Below are positions 35,522 to 44,141 of a stretch of 64,000 nucleotides of DNA, one piece after another. This DNA is from Devosia sp. LC5. Lineage in GTDB: Bacteria; Pseudomonadota; Alphaproteobacteria; Rhizobiales; Devosiaceae. The position numbers and the translations under genes are program-made. Under the pieces are notes generated by a model. That model searched no databases, was not told where the DNA came from, and was given only the letters and a program-made list of their open reading frames with translations. Positions within the stretch are counted from its first letter, which is position 1, and each line of letters opens with the position of its first letter. The DNA is taken from the NCBI RefSeq assembly GCF_000735585.1, contig NZ_JNNO01000001.1, positions 62,001 to 126,000 on the forward strand. The letters run 5' to 3'.

Positions 35522-37318
35522 ATGACTGCCAGCAAGCCCCAGAAGCTGCGTTCGCGCGCTTGGTTCGATAATCCCGACAATCCAGACATGACCGCGCTTT
35601 ATCTCGAGCGTTACATGAACTTTGGCGTGTCGCGCGAAGAGCTGCAATCGGACAAGCCGATCATCGGTATCGCGCAGACGGGTTCCGATCTTTCGCCGTG
35701 CAACCGCCACCACATCGTGCTGGCCGAGCGCGTACGCGAAGGCATCCGCGAAGCGGGCGGCATTGCCATCGAATTCCCCGTGCATCCGATCCAGGAAACC
35801 GGCAAGCGCCCCACCGCCGGGCTCGACCGGAATCTCGCCTATCTGGGCCTGGTCGAAGTGCTTTACGGCTATCCGCTGGACGGCGTGGTGCTGACCATTG
35901 GGTGCGACAAGACCACCCCGGCCATGCTGATGGGCGCCGCCACGGTCAATATTCCGGCGATTGCGCTGTCGGTCGGGCCGATGCTCAATGGCTGGCACAA
36001 GGGCGAGCGCACCGGCTCGGGCACCATTGTGTGGAAGGCGCGCCAGATGATGGCGGCCGGCGAGATCGACTATGCCCAGTTCATCGAGCTGGTGGCGTCT
36101 TCGGCGCCCTCGACCGGCTTCTGCAACACCATGGGCACCGCGAGCACGATGAACTCGCTGGCGGAATCGCTGGGCATGCAACTGCCCGGTTCGGCGGCCA
36201 TTCCTGCGCCGTATCGCGATCGCCAGGAAATGGCTTACCGCACCGGCAAGCGCATCGTGGACATGGTGCACGAGGATCTCAAACCCTCTGATATCCTGAC
36301 CAAGGATAACTTCATCAATACCATCGTGGTCAATTCGGCCATCGGCGGTTCGACCAATGCCCCGATCCATATCCAGGCCATCGCCAAACATATCGGCGTC
36401 GAGCTGGAACTGCAGGATTTCCAGACCTATGGCCACAAGGTGCCGCTGCTGGTCAACATGCAGCCGGCCGGCGAATATCTGGGCGAGGACTTCTACCATG
36501 CCGGCGGCGTGCCGGCAGTGGTCCACGAGCTGATGGGCCAGGGCCTGATCCGCGAGAATGCCCCGACCGTCAATGGCAAGACCATCGGCGAGAACTGCCG
36601 CAACAGCACGATCCAGGACGACAAGGTTATCCGGCCCTTCGACAATCCGCTCAAGGCCGAAGCCGGGTTCCTGGTGCTGCGTGGCAATCTGTTCGACAAT
36701 GCCATCATGAAGACCAGCGTGATTTCTTCCGAATTCCGCGATCGTTATCTCAACAATCCCGCCAGTCCCGGTGCGTTCGAGGGCAAGGCTGTGGTGTTCG
36801 ATGGGCCGGAGGATTACCACCACCGGATCGACGATCCATCGCTTGAGATTGACGAAAACACTCTGCTGTTCATGCGTGGCGCGGGCCCGATCGGCTATCC
36901 GGGCGCGGCGGAAGTCGTCAACATGCGGCCGCCGGATTACCTGATCAAGAAGGGCATTCACGCGCTGGCCTGTATCGGCGATGGCCGCCAGTCGGGCACC
37001 TCGGGTTCGCCCTCGATCCTCAATGCCTCGCCCGAAGCGGCTGCTGGTGGCAATCTTGCCATCCTGCGCACCGGCGACCGGGTGCGTATCGACCTCAATA
37101 CGGGCACAGCCAATATCCTGATTTCCGACGAGGAAATCGCGACGCGCCGCGCGGATCTGGAATCGATGGGTGGGTACAAATATCCCAAGCATCAGACGCC
37201 TTGGCAGGAAATCCAGCGCGGCATCGTCGGCCAGCTCGGCGATGGCGCTATCCTGAAGCCTGCCGAGAAGTACCAGCGCATCGCCCAGACCAATGGGGTT
37301 CCGCGGGATAACCACTAG
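35522..37318 (+). CDS. IlvD/Edd family sugar-acid dehydratase
   Basis: 598 residues. Cys60 (DLSPCN), Cys128 (IGCDKT) and Cys201 (GFCNTMG) match the three [2Fe-2S] ligands of pentonate dehydratases. The start [24 protein letters not shown] is that of the arabinonate/xylonate/galactonate branch and not of IlvD or Edd proper. It removes water from an aldonic acid to give a 2-keto-3-deoxy acid. Beside dgoK and dgoA the likely substrate is galactonate, perhaps also L-arabinonate or D-fuconate. ATG 35522 follows GAGG; the frame from 35378 has no conserved extension. Confidence 0.92.
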   Translation: MTASKPQKLRSRAWFDNPDNPDMTALYLERYMNFGVSREELQSDKPIIGIAQTGSDLSPCNRHHIVLAERVREGIREAGGIAIEFPVHPIQETGKRPTAGLDRNLAYLGLVEVLYGYPLDGVVLTIGCDKTTPAMLMGAATVNIPAIALSVGPMLNGWHKGERTGSGTIVWKARQMMAAGEIDYAQFIELVASSAPSTGFCNTMGTASTMNSLAESLGMQLPGSAAIPAPYRDRQEMAYRTGKRIVDMVHEDLKPSDILTKDNFINTIVVNSAIGGSTNAPIHIQAIAKHIGVELELQDFQTYGHKVPLLVNMQPAGEYLGEDFYHAGGVPAVVHELMGQGLIRENAPTVNGKTIGENCRNSTIQDDKVIRPFDNPLKAEAGFLVLRGNLFDNAIMKTSVISSEFRDRYLNNPASPGAFEGKAVVFDGPEDYHHRIDDPSLEIDENTLLFMRGAGPIGYPGAAEVVNMRPPDYLIKKGIHALACIGDGRQSGTSGSPSILNASPEAAAGGNLAILRTGDRVRIDLNTGTANILISDEEIATRRADLESMGGYKYPKHQTPWQEIQRGIVGQLGDGAILKPAEKYQRIAQTNGVPRDNH

Positions 37319-37395
37319 AAGGCTGGGGCGCAGGCCCTTCATCCGCCCTTCGGGCACTCAGCCATTCGAGCATAGCTCTCATGGCCTTCTCTCCT

Positions 37396-37420
37396 AAAAT
37401 CGCTCCACCGGAGCGATTTT
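37396..37420 (+). terminator. intrinsic terminator after the dehydratase
   Basis: AAAATCGCTCC and GGAGCGATTTT form an 11-bp perfect stem with an ACC loop; the right arm itself ends in TTTT. Being symmetrical, it can act on both strands. Confidence 0.65.
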
Positions 37421-37482
37421 GCCTTCGGCCGGCTCGAAGTCCCACGAGGGGAGAAGGGAGGCTCGGTGGACCGCGACAAATC

Positions 37483-37513
37483 AAAAGGGCCGCTCAATAG
37501 AGCGGCCCTTTTT
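37483..37513. terminator. strong bidirectional terminator upstream of the lexA 3' end
   Basis: AAAAGGGCCGCTC, an AATA loop and GAGCGGCCC followed by TTTTTT give a GC-rich stem with T-runs on both strands. It lies 5 bases beyond the lexA stop, so it ends lexA transcription and backs up the previous hairpin for the dehydratase. Confidence 0.88.
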
Positions 37514-37517
37514 TCGT

Positions 37518-38231
37518 TCAGTACTTCCGCAACAGGCCGACAAGGCGCCCCTGAACCTTGACGCGGTCAGGTGGAAAAATCCGGGTTTCGTAGGCTGGAT
37601 TTGCGGCTTCGAGGGCGACGGTGTTGCCCTTGCGGCGCAGGCGCTTGAGGGTGGCTTCCTCGTCATCGACAAGGGCGACGATAATTTCGCCCGTGCTGGC
37701 CGATTCCTGTTTCTTGATCAGGACCGTGTCGCCATCGAAAATGCCGGCCTCGATCATCGAATCGCCGCGCACTTCAAGCGCGTAATGCTCGCCGGCACCC
37801 AGCATTTCTGGGGGCACCATGATGGTATGGGAGTGGGTCTGGATCGCTTCGATCGGCGTACCGGCCGCGATACGGCCCATGACGGGAATCGAAATCGGGC
37901 GGGCGTAATCCTCACCAACCGACTTGCGGGCCGGCGGATTGGACACCTTGCCCAGCGTGCCCTCGATGACGGAAGGCTCGAAACGCGCCTTGCGGCCGCC
38001 AAGCGAGGGGTTCATCGAATCGGGGAGCTTGACCACTTCGAGCGCCCGGGCCCGATTGGGCAGGCGGCGGATAAAGCCGCGCTCTTCCAGCGCGGTAATC
38101 AGGCGGTGAATGCCGGATTTGGACGCCAGGTCGAGAGCGTCCTTCATTTCATCGAATGATGGGGGAATGCCGCTTTCCTTCATCCGTTCGTGGATGAACA
38201 TCAGCAGCTCGTGTTGTTTGCGCGTCAGCAT
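37518..38231 (-). CDS. lexA: SOS repressor LexA
   Basis: 237 residues, the longer alphaproteobacterial form. The helix-turn-helix domain starts [21 protein letters not shown]. The self-cleavage site is Ala-Gly in GRIAAGTPI; the serine is in [15 protein letters not shown] and the lysine in [11 protein letters not shown]. It represses DNA repair genes until RecA-filament-stimulated cleavage. Two GTTC-N7-GTTC boxes lie just upstream, so it is autoregulated. Confidence 0.98.
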   Translation of the reverse strand: MLTRKQHELLMFIHERMKESGIPPSFDEMKDALDLASKSGIHRLITALEERGFIRRLPNRARALEVVKLPDSMNPSLGGRKARFEPSVIEGTLGKVSNPPARKSVGEDYARPISIPVMGRIAAGTPIEAIQTHSHTIMVPPEMLGAGEHYALEVRGDSMIEAGIFDGDTVLIKKQESASTGEIIVALVDDEEATLKRLRRKGNTVALEAANPAYETRIFPPDRVKVQGRLVGLLRKY

Positions 38232-38254
38232 TAACGGCCCTCCACAGGGATTCG

Positions 38255-38269
38255 GAACATAGGCAGAAC
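38255..38269 (-). promoter_or_regulatory. LexA (SOS) box, proximal
   Basis: GAAC-N7-GAAC on the plus strand reads GTTC-N7-GTTC on the minus strand, the alphaproteobacterial SOS box. It is 24 bases upstream of the lexA ATG. Confidence 0.85.
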
Positions 38270-38279
38270 GACTATACGT

Positions 38280-38294
38280 GTTCCAGTTATGTTC
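38280..38294 (+). promoter_or_regulatory. LexA (SOS) box, distal
   Basis: GTTCCAGTTATGTTC is a second perfect GTTC-N7-GTTC, 49 bases upstream of lexA and in the opposite orientation to the proximal box. Confidence 0.85.
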
Positions 38295-38339
38295 CGCAAT
38301 ATCTCTAGCGCGCCCATCGCGATTTTCTTGGCTCGACAG

Positions 38340-39542
38340 TCAAAAACCGTCGATCTGGATGGATTCGACAATCGAGCCGGCTTGGGCGCCGGGGTCGAAT
38401 TCTGGCTGGATGATCAGCATATCAGCGTTTGACAGGGACGAGGTATGGCCGCTGTCGGTCTGGGAGATCGGCATCAACTCGGGCCCCGTAGGCGTGTGTA
38501 CCAGCTGAGCACGCATGAAATGCCGGCGGGCGGAGTTGGGCGGCGTGGGGCCGGCCAAAGGCAGGCGCCAGCTGGGCTGTTCGGCATAGCCGAGCCATTG
38601 GCGCAAAGCCGGCTTGATGAAGACCGTGGCGGTGACCATCGCCGAAACTGGATTGCCGGGCAGTCCGAAAATCAGCGTCTTGCCATGGGTGCCGAACATC
38701 AGCGGTTTGCCGGGGCGCATGTTGATGCGCCAGAAATCGAGCGTCACGCCGAGTTCGAGCAGGATTTCCTGAACGATGTCGTGATCGCCCACGCTGGCGC
38801 CACCGGTAGTGATCAGGACATCGGGTTGGGCGGCGAAGATTGATTCTAGCCTGGTGCGCAGGGCGGCGCGGTCGTCGCGGGCAATGCCGTGGTCGGTCAC
38901 CTCAGCGGCATAAGGCGCAAGCATGGGTGCCAGGCCGAAACTGTTGGAGGCGACGATCTGGTCGGGCGCGAGGGGCGAGCCGGGGAGTACCAGTTCATCG
39001 CCGGTGGAAAGGAGGGCGATGCGGGGGCGCGCGGCGACATGGAGCGTGGGGGCATTGGCTGCAGCGGCCACGGCGAGCTGCATTGGGCCCATACGGGCGC
39101 CGGCCTCGATCAGGGCTCCGCCGGTGGCAAAGTCGTTGCCAATGGCGCGGATGCTCCGGCCGGGTTTGGGCTGTTCGGTAAAGCTCACCAGATTGCCGTT
39201 TACCGTGGCCTCTTCCTGCATGATGACGGCGTCGGCGCCGGGCGGAACCGGAGCGCCGGTGAAGATGCGGACGCATTGGCCTGCAGCCACGGCGCCTTGG
39301 AATCCGGAACCGGCTTGCGACATACCAATCAATGTCAGGCGATGGCCCGGAACGATATCGGCGGCGCGGACGGCGTAGCCATCCATGGCGCTGGCGTTAA
39401 AGGGCGGCTGGTCATGGGTGGCAAAGAGCGTTTGCGCCAGCACGCGGCCATTCGCATCGGCCAGGGCGACGCTTTCGGGGCGGACGGCAGGTACGCGCGC
39501 GAGGATGGCGGCGATGGCGTCTTCGACGGGGAGGAGGCTCAT
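38340..39542 (-). CDS. moeA: molybdopterin molybdenumtransferase
   Basis: 400 residues. Domain blocks are NASAMDGYAVRAADI, GAPVPPGADAVIMQEEA, LLSTGDELVLPG, TTGGASVGDHD and GLPGNPVSA. It inserts molybdate into adenylated molybdopterin. The upstream codons to 39593 overlap moaC and are rejected. ATGA overlap with moaC shows coupling. Confidence 0.95.
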   Translation of the reverse strand: MSLLPVEDAIAAILARVPAVRPESVALADANGRVLAQTLFATHDQPPFNASAMDGYAVRAADIVPGHRLTLIGMSQAGSGFQGAVAAGQCVRIFTGAPVPPGADAVIMQEEATVNGNLVSFTEQPKPGRSIRAIGNDFATGGALIEAGARMGPMQLAVAAAANAPTLHVAARPRIALLSTGDELVLPGSPLAPDQIVASNSFGLAPMLAPYAAEVTDHGIARDDRAALRTRLESIFAAQPDVLITTGGASVGDHDIVQEILLELGVTLDFWRINMRPGKPLMFGTHGKTLIFGLPGNPVSAMVTATVFIKPALRQWLGYAEQPSWRLPLAGPTPPNSARRHFMRAQLVHTPTGPELMPISQTDSGHTSSLSNADMLIIQPEFDPGAQAGSIVESIQIDGF

Positions 39543-40021
39543 GGTGTGCGCGTAAAATCGCCGGATTTGCCGCCGGACTTTTCGAGGACACAAATGTCGG
39601 TCACCACAATGGCGCGGTCGATTGCCTTGGCCATATCATAGAGCGTCAGCGCAGCGGTGGAGGCGGCGACGAGGGCTTCCATTTCGACGCCAGTCTGACC
39701 GGTGGTTTCGGCGGTGGCTTCGATCCGGATCGTGGTGTCACTCTCAGCTGAGATCTCGACACTGACCTTGGTGAGCGGGATCGGGTGACAGAGCGGGATC
39801 AATTCGGAGGTCTTTTTGGCAGCCATGATGCCGGCAATGCGGGCGACGGCGAGGGCGTCGCCTTTTTTGAGGCTCCCGCCCAGAATCGCGGTGACGGTGG
39901 CCGGTTGGGCAATCACACGCGCCTGTGCAACGGCGCGACGTTTGGTGGAGGCCTTGTCGCCGATATCGACGATATGGGCTTCGCCGCGTTCGTTGAGATG
40001 GGTGAGGCCGGCCTCAGCCAT
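39539..40021 (-). CDS. moaC: cyclic pyranopterin monophosphate synthase
   Basis: 160 residues, the usual size. LIPLCHPIPLTKV and GVEMEALVAASTAALTLYDMAKAID are the active-site blocks. It forms the cyclic pyranopterin in molybdenum cofactor synthesis. moaA is not in the window. The ATG overlaps the trpC stop by one base. Confidence 0.96.
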   Translation of the reverse strand: MAEAGLTHLNERGEAHIVDIGDKASTKRRAVAQARVIAQPATVTAILGGSLKKGDALAVARIAGIMAAKKTSELIPLCHPIPLTKVSVEISAESDTTIRIEATAETTGQTGVEMEALVAASTAALTLYDMAKAIDRAIVVTDICVLEKSGGKSGDFTRTP

Positions 40022-40833
40022 TAGCGGACAGCCTCGGGCGCGCCCATCAGCAGGGTGCGCGTGGCCGCGGCCACATCGTCCTGGCGCATCAGGCTTTCGC
40101 CGACGAGGAAGGTGCCGATGCCGGCTTCTTGTTCGAGCTTAACCACATGGTCGTGGCTCATAATGCCGCTTTCGCTGACCAGGAGAACGTTTTTTGGCAC
40201 GCCGATTGCAAGATTGATCGAAGTATCGAGCGTCGTTTCAAAAGTGCGCAGATTGCGGTTGTTGATGCCGATGAATTCGGCGCCCAAAGCTAGAGCGCGG
40301 TCGAGCTCGAGCTGGTCGTGGACTTCCACCAATGCATCCATGCCCCATTCGGCGGCGGCGTCGAGCAGGTAGCGGGCCACGTCGTCGCCAATGGCGGCGA
40401 GGATGACGAGGATGCAATCGGCGCCCCAGGCCCGGGCTTCGGCGACTTGGTAGGTCTCGAACAGGAAATCCTTGCGCAGCACTGGCAGGCGGGTGGCGGC
40501 GCGAGCCTCGATCAGATAGCTGGGCGAGCCTTGGAAGGAGGGGCGGTCGGTGAGTACGGAGAGGCAGGCGGCGCCTGCGCTTTCATAGGCACGGGCGATT
40601 TCGGCGGGGTTGAAATCGGGGCGGATCAGGCCCTTGGAGGGGCTGGCCTTCTTCACCTCGGCAATCAGGGCATATTGGCCCTGGCTGCGCTTGGTTTTGA
40701 TGGCGCTGATGAAGCCGCGGGGCGCGGGCTGGTCATGGGCTTGCGCCACGACTTCGGCCCAGGGGCGCATGGCTTTGGCCGCGGCGATTTCTTCGCGCTT
40801 ATAGGCTTCGATCTGCTGGAGAATGTCGCTCAT
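40021..40833 (-). CDS. trpC: indole-3-glycerol phosphate synthase
   Basis: 270 residues of TIM barrel: [67 protein letters not shown] and SESGIMSHD. It closes the indole ring in tryptophan synthesis. trpF is not fused or adjacent. ATGA overlap with trpD. Confidence 0.97.
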   Translation of the reverse strand: MSDILQQIEAYKREEIAAAKAMRPWAEVVAQAHDQPAPRGFISAIKTKRSQGQYALIAEVKKASPSKGLIRPDFNPAEIARAYESAGAACLSVLTDRPSFQGSPSYLIEARAATRLPVLRKDFLFETYQVAEARAWGADCILVILAAIGDDVARYLLDAAAEWGMDALVEVHDQLELDRALALGAEFIGINNRNLRTFETTLDTSINLAIGVPKNVLLVSESGIMSHDHVVKLEQEAGIGTFLVGESLMRQDDVAAATRTLLMGAPEAVR

Positions 40834-41852
40834 TGGTCTCGTCCGTTCGATACCGCCACGAGGCGGGCGAGGGTTTGCTTGGCTTTGCCTGAATCGATGG
40901 CGTCGCGCGCGAGGGCGATGCCGGTGTCTATCGTATCGACCCGGTCCGCTATCAGGAGCGCCGCTGCACTATTGAGCAGGACAATATCACGGTAGGCGCC
41001 CGCGGCGCCATCGAGTAAGGCAGTCATAGCGCGCGCATTGTCAGCCGGATCGCCGCCGCGCAGGTCGTCGAGCGTGGCGCGCGGAAGGCCATATTGCTCC
41101 GGCGTGATCTCGAATGTGGTGAGGCTCCCGCCTTCGATCTGGGCAACATGCGTCGGGCCGGTCGTGGTGATTTCGTCCAGGCCATCGCTGCCATGCACGA
41201 CCCAGGCCTTGATGGCGCGGTTGGCAAGAAGTGCGGCCGCGACGGGCTCCACCCATTGCTCGTCATAGACCCCCAGCAGGTAGCGCCGCACCCCAGCCGG
41301 GTTCGATTGGGGACCCAGCAGGTTGAACAGCGTACGCGTGCCGATCTCGGTGCGCGAGGGACCGACATGCTTCATCGCCGGATGGTGCATCGGCGCGAAC
41401 ATGAAGCCGATGCCGGCCTTGTCGATCGCGGTGCCGATTTCAGCCGGGCTGAGGTCGAGCTTGACGCCGAGCGCTTCCAGCACCTGCGATGCGCCGGATT
41501 TGGACGATAACGCGCGGTTGCCATGCTTGGCCACTGGAACGCCCGATGCGGCCACAACGATGGCACTGGCCGTAGAAATATTGAGCGTGCCGGCGCCGTC
41601 GCCGCCGGTGCCAACGATGTCGATGGCGTGTTCGGGCGCGGAGACCGGGACCATCTGCTCGCGCAGAATCGAGACCGCTGCAGCGATCTCGACCACGGTT
41701 TCTCCCTTGACGCGCATGCCCATCAGGAAGGCGCCGATCTGGCTGGCTGTGGCTTCGCCGGCCATGACGATACGCATGACGCCGCGCATCTCCTCGCCGG
41801 TCAGGTCGCGCCGATCAGCAATCTTGGCGAGGGCCTGCTTGATATTCATCAT
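40830..41852 (-). CDS. trpD: anthranilate phosphoribosyltransferase
   Basis: 340 residues. The phosphoribosyl-binding [17 protein letters not shown], the [14 protein letters not shown] block and [14 protein letters not shown] are typical. Two consecutive ATGs (41852 and 41849) overlap the trpG stop, so the start is uncertain by one codon. Confidence 0.97.
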   Translation of the reverse strand: MMNIKQALAKIADRRDLTGEEMRGVMRIVMAGEATASQIGAFLMGMRVKGETVVEIAAAVSILREQMVPVSAPEHAIDIVGTGGDGAGTLNISTASAIVVAASGVPVAKHGNRALSSKSGASQVLEALGVKLDLSPAEIGTAIDKAGIGFMFAPMHHPAMKHVGPSRTEIGTRTLFNLLGPQSNPAGVRRYLLGVYDEQWVEPVAAALLANRAIKAWVVHGSDGLDEITTTGPTHVAQIEGGSLTTFEITPEQYGLPRATLDDLRGGDPADNARAMTALLDGAAGAYRDIVLLNSAAALLIADRVDTIDTGIALARDAIDSGKAKQTLARLVAVSNGRDQ

Positions 41853-42448
41853 GCAGCCCTCTGGCCGTTGAAATCGCGGGCGATGTTGAGGAAATTCTGC
41901 AGCAAAGCGTGTCCGTTCTCCGAGGCGATGCTTTCGGGGTGGAATTGCACACCATGGACCGGGAGAGTCTTGTGCTGCATGCCCATGATCAGCCCGTCAT
42001 CGGTGGTGGCGGTGATTTGCAGGGTTTGCGGCAGGGTTTCGGGCTTGACGGTTAGCGAGTGATAACGCGTGGCCTCGAAGTCGTTATTCAGACCCCGAAA
42101 CAGCCCCTTGCCGGCGTGGTGAATCTTGCTGGTCTTGCCGTGCACCAGATGCGGCGCGCGGATCACGTCGCCGCCCATGGCCTGGCCGATGGCCTGATGC
42201 CCCAGACACACGCCCAGGATCGGGATCTGGCTTTTGAAGCGGTCGATTACGGCCAGGCAAATGCCGGCTTCGTTGGGTGTGCAGGGTCCGGGGGACAGCA
42301 CGATCGCCTCGGGCGCCATGGCAGCGATCTCGTCGAGCGTGATCTTGTTGTTGCGGTAGACGGTGACGTCGGCACCCAACTCGCCCAGGAAGTGGACGAG
42401 ATTGTAGGTGAAGCTGTCGTAGTTATCGATGACGAGAGTGCGGGTCAT
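41849..42448 (-). CDS. trpG: anthranilate synthase glutamine amidotransferase subunit
   Basis: 199 residues of class I amidotransferase: VIDNYDSFTYNLVHFLG, LSPGPCTPNEAG, the nucleophile Cys in ILGVCLGHQAIGQ and the VQFHPESI His/Glu pair. It supplies ammonia to TrpE. Here trpE and trpG are separate genes, unlike the fused trpE(G) of Rhizobium and its relatives. Confidence 0.96.
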   Translation of the reverse strand: MTRTLVIDNYDSFTYNLVHFLGELGADVTVYRNNKITLDEIAAMAPEAIVLSPGPCTPNEAGICLAVIDRFKSQIPILGVCLGHQAIGQAMGGDVIRAPHLVHGKTSKIHHAGKGLFRGLNNDFEATRYHSLTVKPETLPQTLQITATTDDGLIMGMQHKTLPVHGVQFHPESIASENGHALLQNFLNIARDFNGQRAA

Positions 42449-42485
42449 TTCGCTTGGTCCTGTGTGGGTTTGTTTCCATCACCGG

Positions 42486-42570
42486 GTCATTCCCGCGAAA
42501 GCGGGAACCCCTGTTTCAGAACCAGACCCGCCATCGCAAAACGGAGATCCTCGCCTTCGCGGGGATGACA
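42486..42570. repeat. REP-like palindromic element between trpE and trpG
   Basis: GTCATTCCCGCGAAAGCGGGAA at the left (stem TTCCCGC-GAAA-GCGGGAA, 42490-42507) and CGCGGGGATGAC at the right form inverted ends (GTCATTCCCGCG against CGCGGGGATGAC) around about 60 bases. The form is that of short dispersed palindromes common in alphaproteobacterial genomes. Only one copy is in this window, so dispersal is inferred. Confidence 0.6.
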
Positions 42571-42601
42571 CCGTGGGTGTACAAGTATGTAGTTAGACCC
42601 G

Positions 42602-44110
42602 TCATTGCCCGATCCTCGCCTCGCCGGCATAGCGTAACGCTTCCTCGGCGGCGCTGAAAAGGGCGCGGGCCTTGTTTTCGCATTCGAGCTGTTCGAGTTC
42701 GGGCTTGCTGTCGGCCACGATGCCGGCGCCGGCCTGGGCATAGAGCTTGCCATCCTTGACGATGGCGGTGCGGAGTACGATGCAGGTATCCATGGTGCCA
42801 TCGGCGCTGAAATAGCCGACGCAACCGCCATAGATGCCGCGGCGGGACTTTTCCAGCTCGTCGATGATTTCCATGGCGCGCACTTTGGGAGCGCCCGAGA
42901 CGGTGCCGGCCGGGAAACCGGCCGAGAGGGCATCGACGAAATCGTATTTGGGATCGAGCACGCCAACCACGTTGGAAACGATGTGCATGACGTGGGAATA
43001 GAATTCGAGGAAGAACTTGTCGGTGACCTTGACGGTGCCGATCTTGGCGACACGGCCCACATCATTACGGCCCAGGTCGAGCAGCATCAGATGCTCGGCC
43101 AGCTCTTTCGGGTCGGCAAGCAGTTCCGCTGCCAGTTCCTGATCGCGCGTCGGGGTGGCGCCGCGCTTGCGGGTACCTGCAATGGGGCGGATGGTGACCT
43201 CGCCATCCTGCACGCGCACCAGCACTTCCGGGCTCGAACCGGCAATGGCAAAGCCGCCGAAATCGAGGAAATACATATAGGGGCTGGGATTGGTGCGGCG
43301 CAGCGCGCGGTAGAGCGCGGTAGCGGGCAGGGTGAATTCGGCCTCGAAACGCTGGCTCAGCACGACCTGGAAGATATCGCCGGCTGTGATGTAGTCCTTG
43401 GCCTTGGCCACCATCGCGAAATACTCTTCGCGGCTGGTATTACTGGTGACGGCAATGCTCTCGAGGTCGGGCAGGGCGGCTGTGGTGGGCAAAGCGCGAC
43501 CCAGGCGGGCAATGGCCTCTTCGATGCGCGCCTCGGCTGCCTCATGAGCCTGGCGGGCCGTGACACCATCCCGCACGAAGATCGGGGCAGTCAAGTAAAG
43601 CTCGTCCTTGAGCGTATCGAAGATGGCCAACAGCGAGGGGCGCATCAAGGTCGCTTCGGGAAGTTCCAGATGGTCCGGATTGCTGTTGGGGAGCACCTCC
43701 ATGTAGCGGACCATCTCATAGCCCAAAAAGCCATAGATGCCGGCCGATTGCGGGGGCAGGCCGGCGGGAACATCGATCTTGCTGTCGGCTACCAGGGTAC
43801 GCAGCGCATCGAGCGGCGCTTCGCTCAGCGGCTCGTAATGGTCCGGATCGAGCTGGGCCATACGATTGATGGAGGCCTGGCCGTTCTCGACCTTGAGAAT
43901 GACATCCGGCAGCAGGCCGATAATGGAATAGCGGCCGCGAATGGCCCCGTCCTGCACTGATTCGAACAGGAAAGTGTTGGTGCGGTCCTGCGCCAGCTTG
44001 AGATAGGTGCCGATCGGCGTTTCGAGGTCGGCCACGATGCGACGCCAGACGATCTGCGATTTCCCGGCTTCGTATTGCTCGGCAAAGCGCTGGTAGGAAT
44101 CGTCGCCCAT
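42602..44110 (-). CDS. trpE: anthranilate synthase component I
   Basis: 502 residues. The chorismate-binding blocks are DIFQVVLSQRFE, PSPYMYFLDFGGFAIAGSSPEVLVR, RPIAGTRKRGATPTRDQ, EHLMLLDLGRNDVGRVAKIG and FPAGTVSGAPKVRAMEII. It makes anthranilate with TrpG. The longer frame to 44191 overlaps the PpiD gene end. It follows the PpiD gene by 31 bases. No attenuator-type leader peptide was seen. Confidence 0.97.
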   Translation of the reverse strand: MGDDSYQRFAEQYEAGKSQIVWRRIVADLETPIGTYLKLAQDRTNTFLFESVQDGAIRGRYSIIGLLPDVILKVENGQASINRMAQLDPDHYEPLSEAPLDALRTLVADSKIDVPAGLPPQSAGIYGFLGYEMVRYMEVLPNSNPDHLELPEATLMRPSLLAIFDTLKDELYLTAPIFVRDGVTARQAHEAAEARIEEAIARLGRALPTTAALPDLESIAVTSNTSREEYFAMVAKAKDYITAGDIFQVVLSQRFEAEFTLPATALYRALRRTNPSPYMYFLDFGGFAIAGSSPEVLVRVQDGEVTIRPIAGTRKRGATPTRDQELAAELLADPKELAEHLMLLDLGRNDVGRVAKIGTVKVTDKFFLEFYSHVMHIVSNVVGVLDPKYDFVDALSAGFPAGTVSGAPKVRAMEIIDELEKSRRGIYGGCVGYFSADGTMDTCIVLRTAIVKDGKLYAQAGAGIVADSKPELEQLECENKARALFSAAEEALRYAGEARIGQ

Positions 44111-44141
44111 CGTCAGGTGTTCCAGTTGGGTTGGGCCGGCG

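Larger units (their letters stand above)
30832..37318. other. sugar-acid (De Ley-Doudoroff type) gene island between comEC and lexA
   Basis: Five catabolic genes sit inside a housekeeping neighbourhood that, as I recall from related Hyphomicrobiales, is normally gltX-comEC-lexA without them. The content is GH42 beta-galactosidase, SMP-30 lactonase, KDPGal aldolase, 2-keto-3-deoxygalactonokinase and a divergent IlvD/Edd dehydratase. No transposase, integrase or flanking repeats were seen. Missing steps are a galactose dehydrogenase, a transporter and a regulator. Confidence 0.7.

Noticed and set aside
30832-37318. Mobile element carrying the sugar island
   Set aside because: No transposase, integrase, tRNA-end repeat or inverted repeat is visible at either junction, so I describe it as an insertion relative to synteny, not as a mobile element.
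35411-37357. 648-codon open frame on the minus strand
   Set aside because: Antisense to the IlvD/Edd dehydratase, whose three iron-sulfur cysteines and family blocks are intact. The antisense product is low-complexity and unrecognisable.
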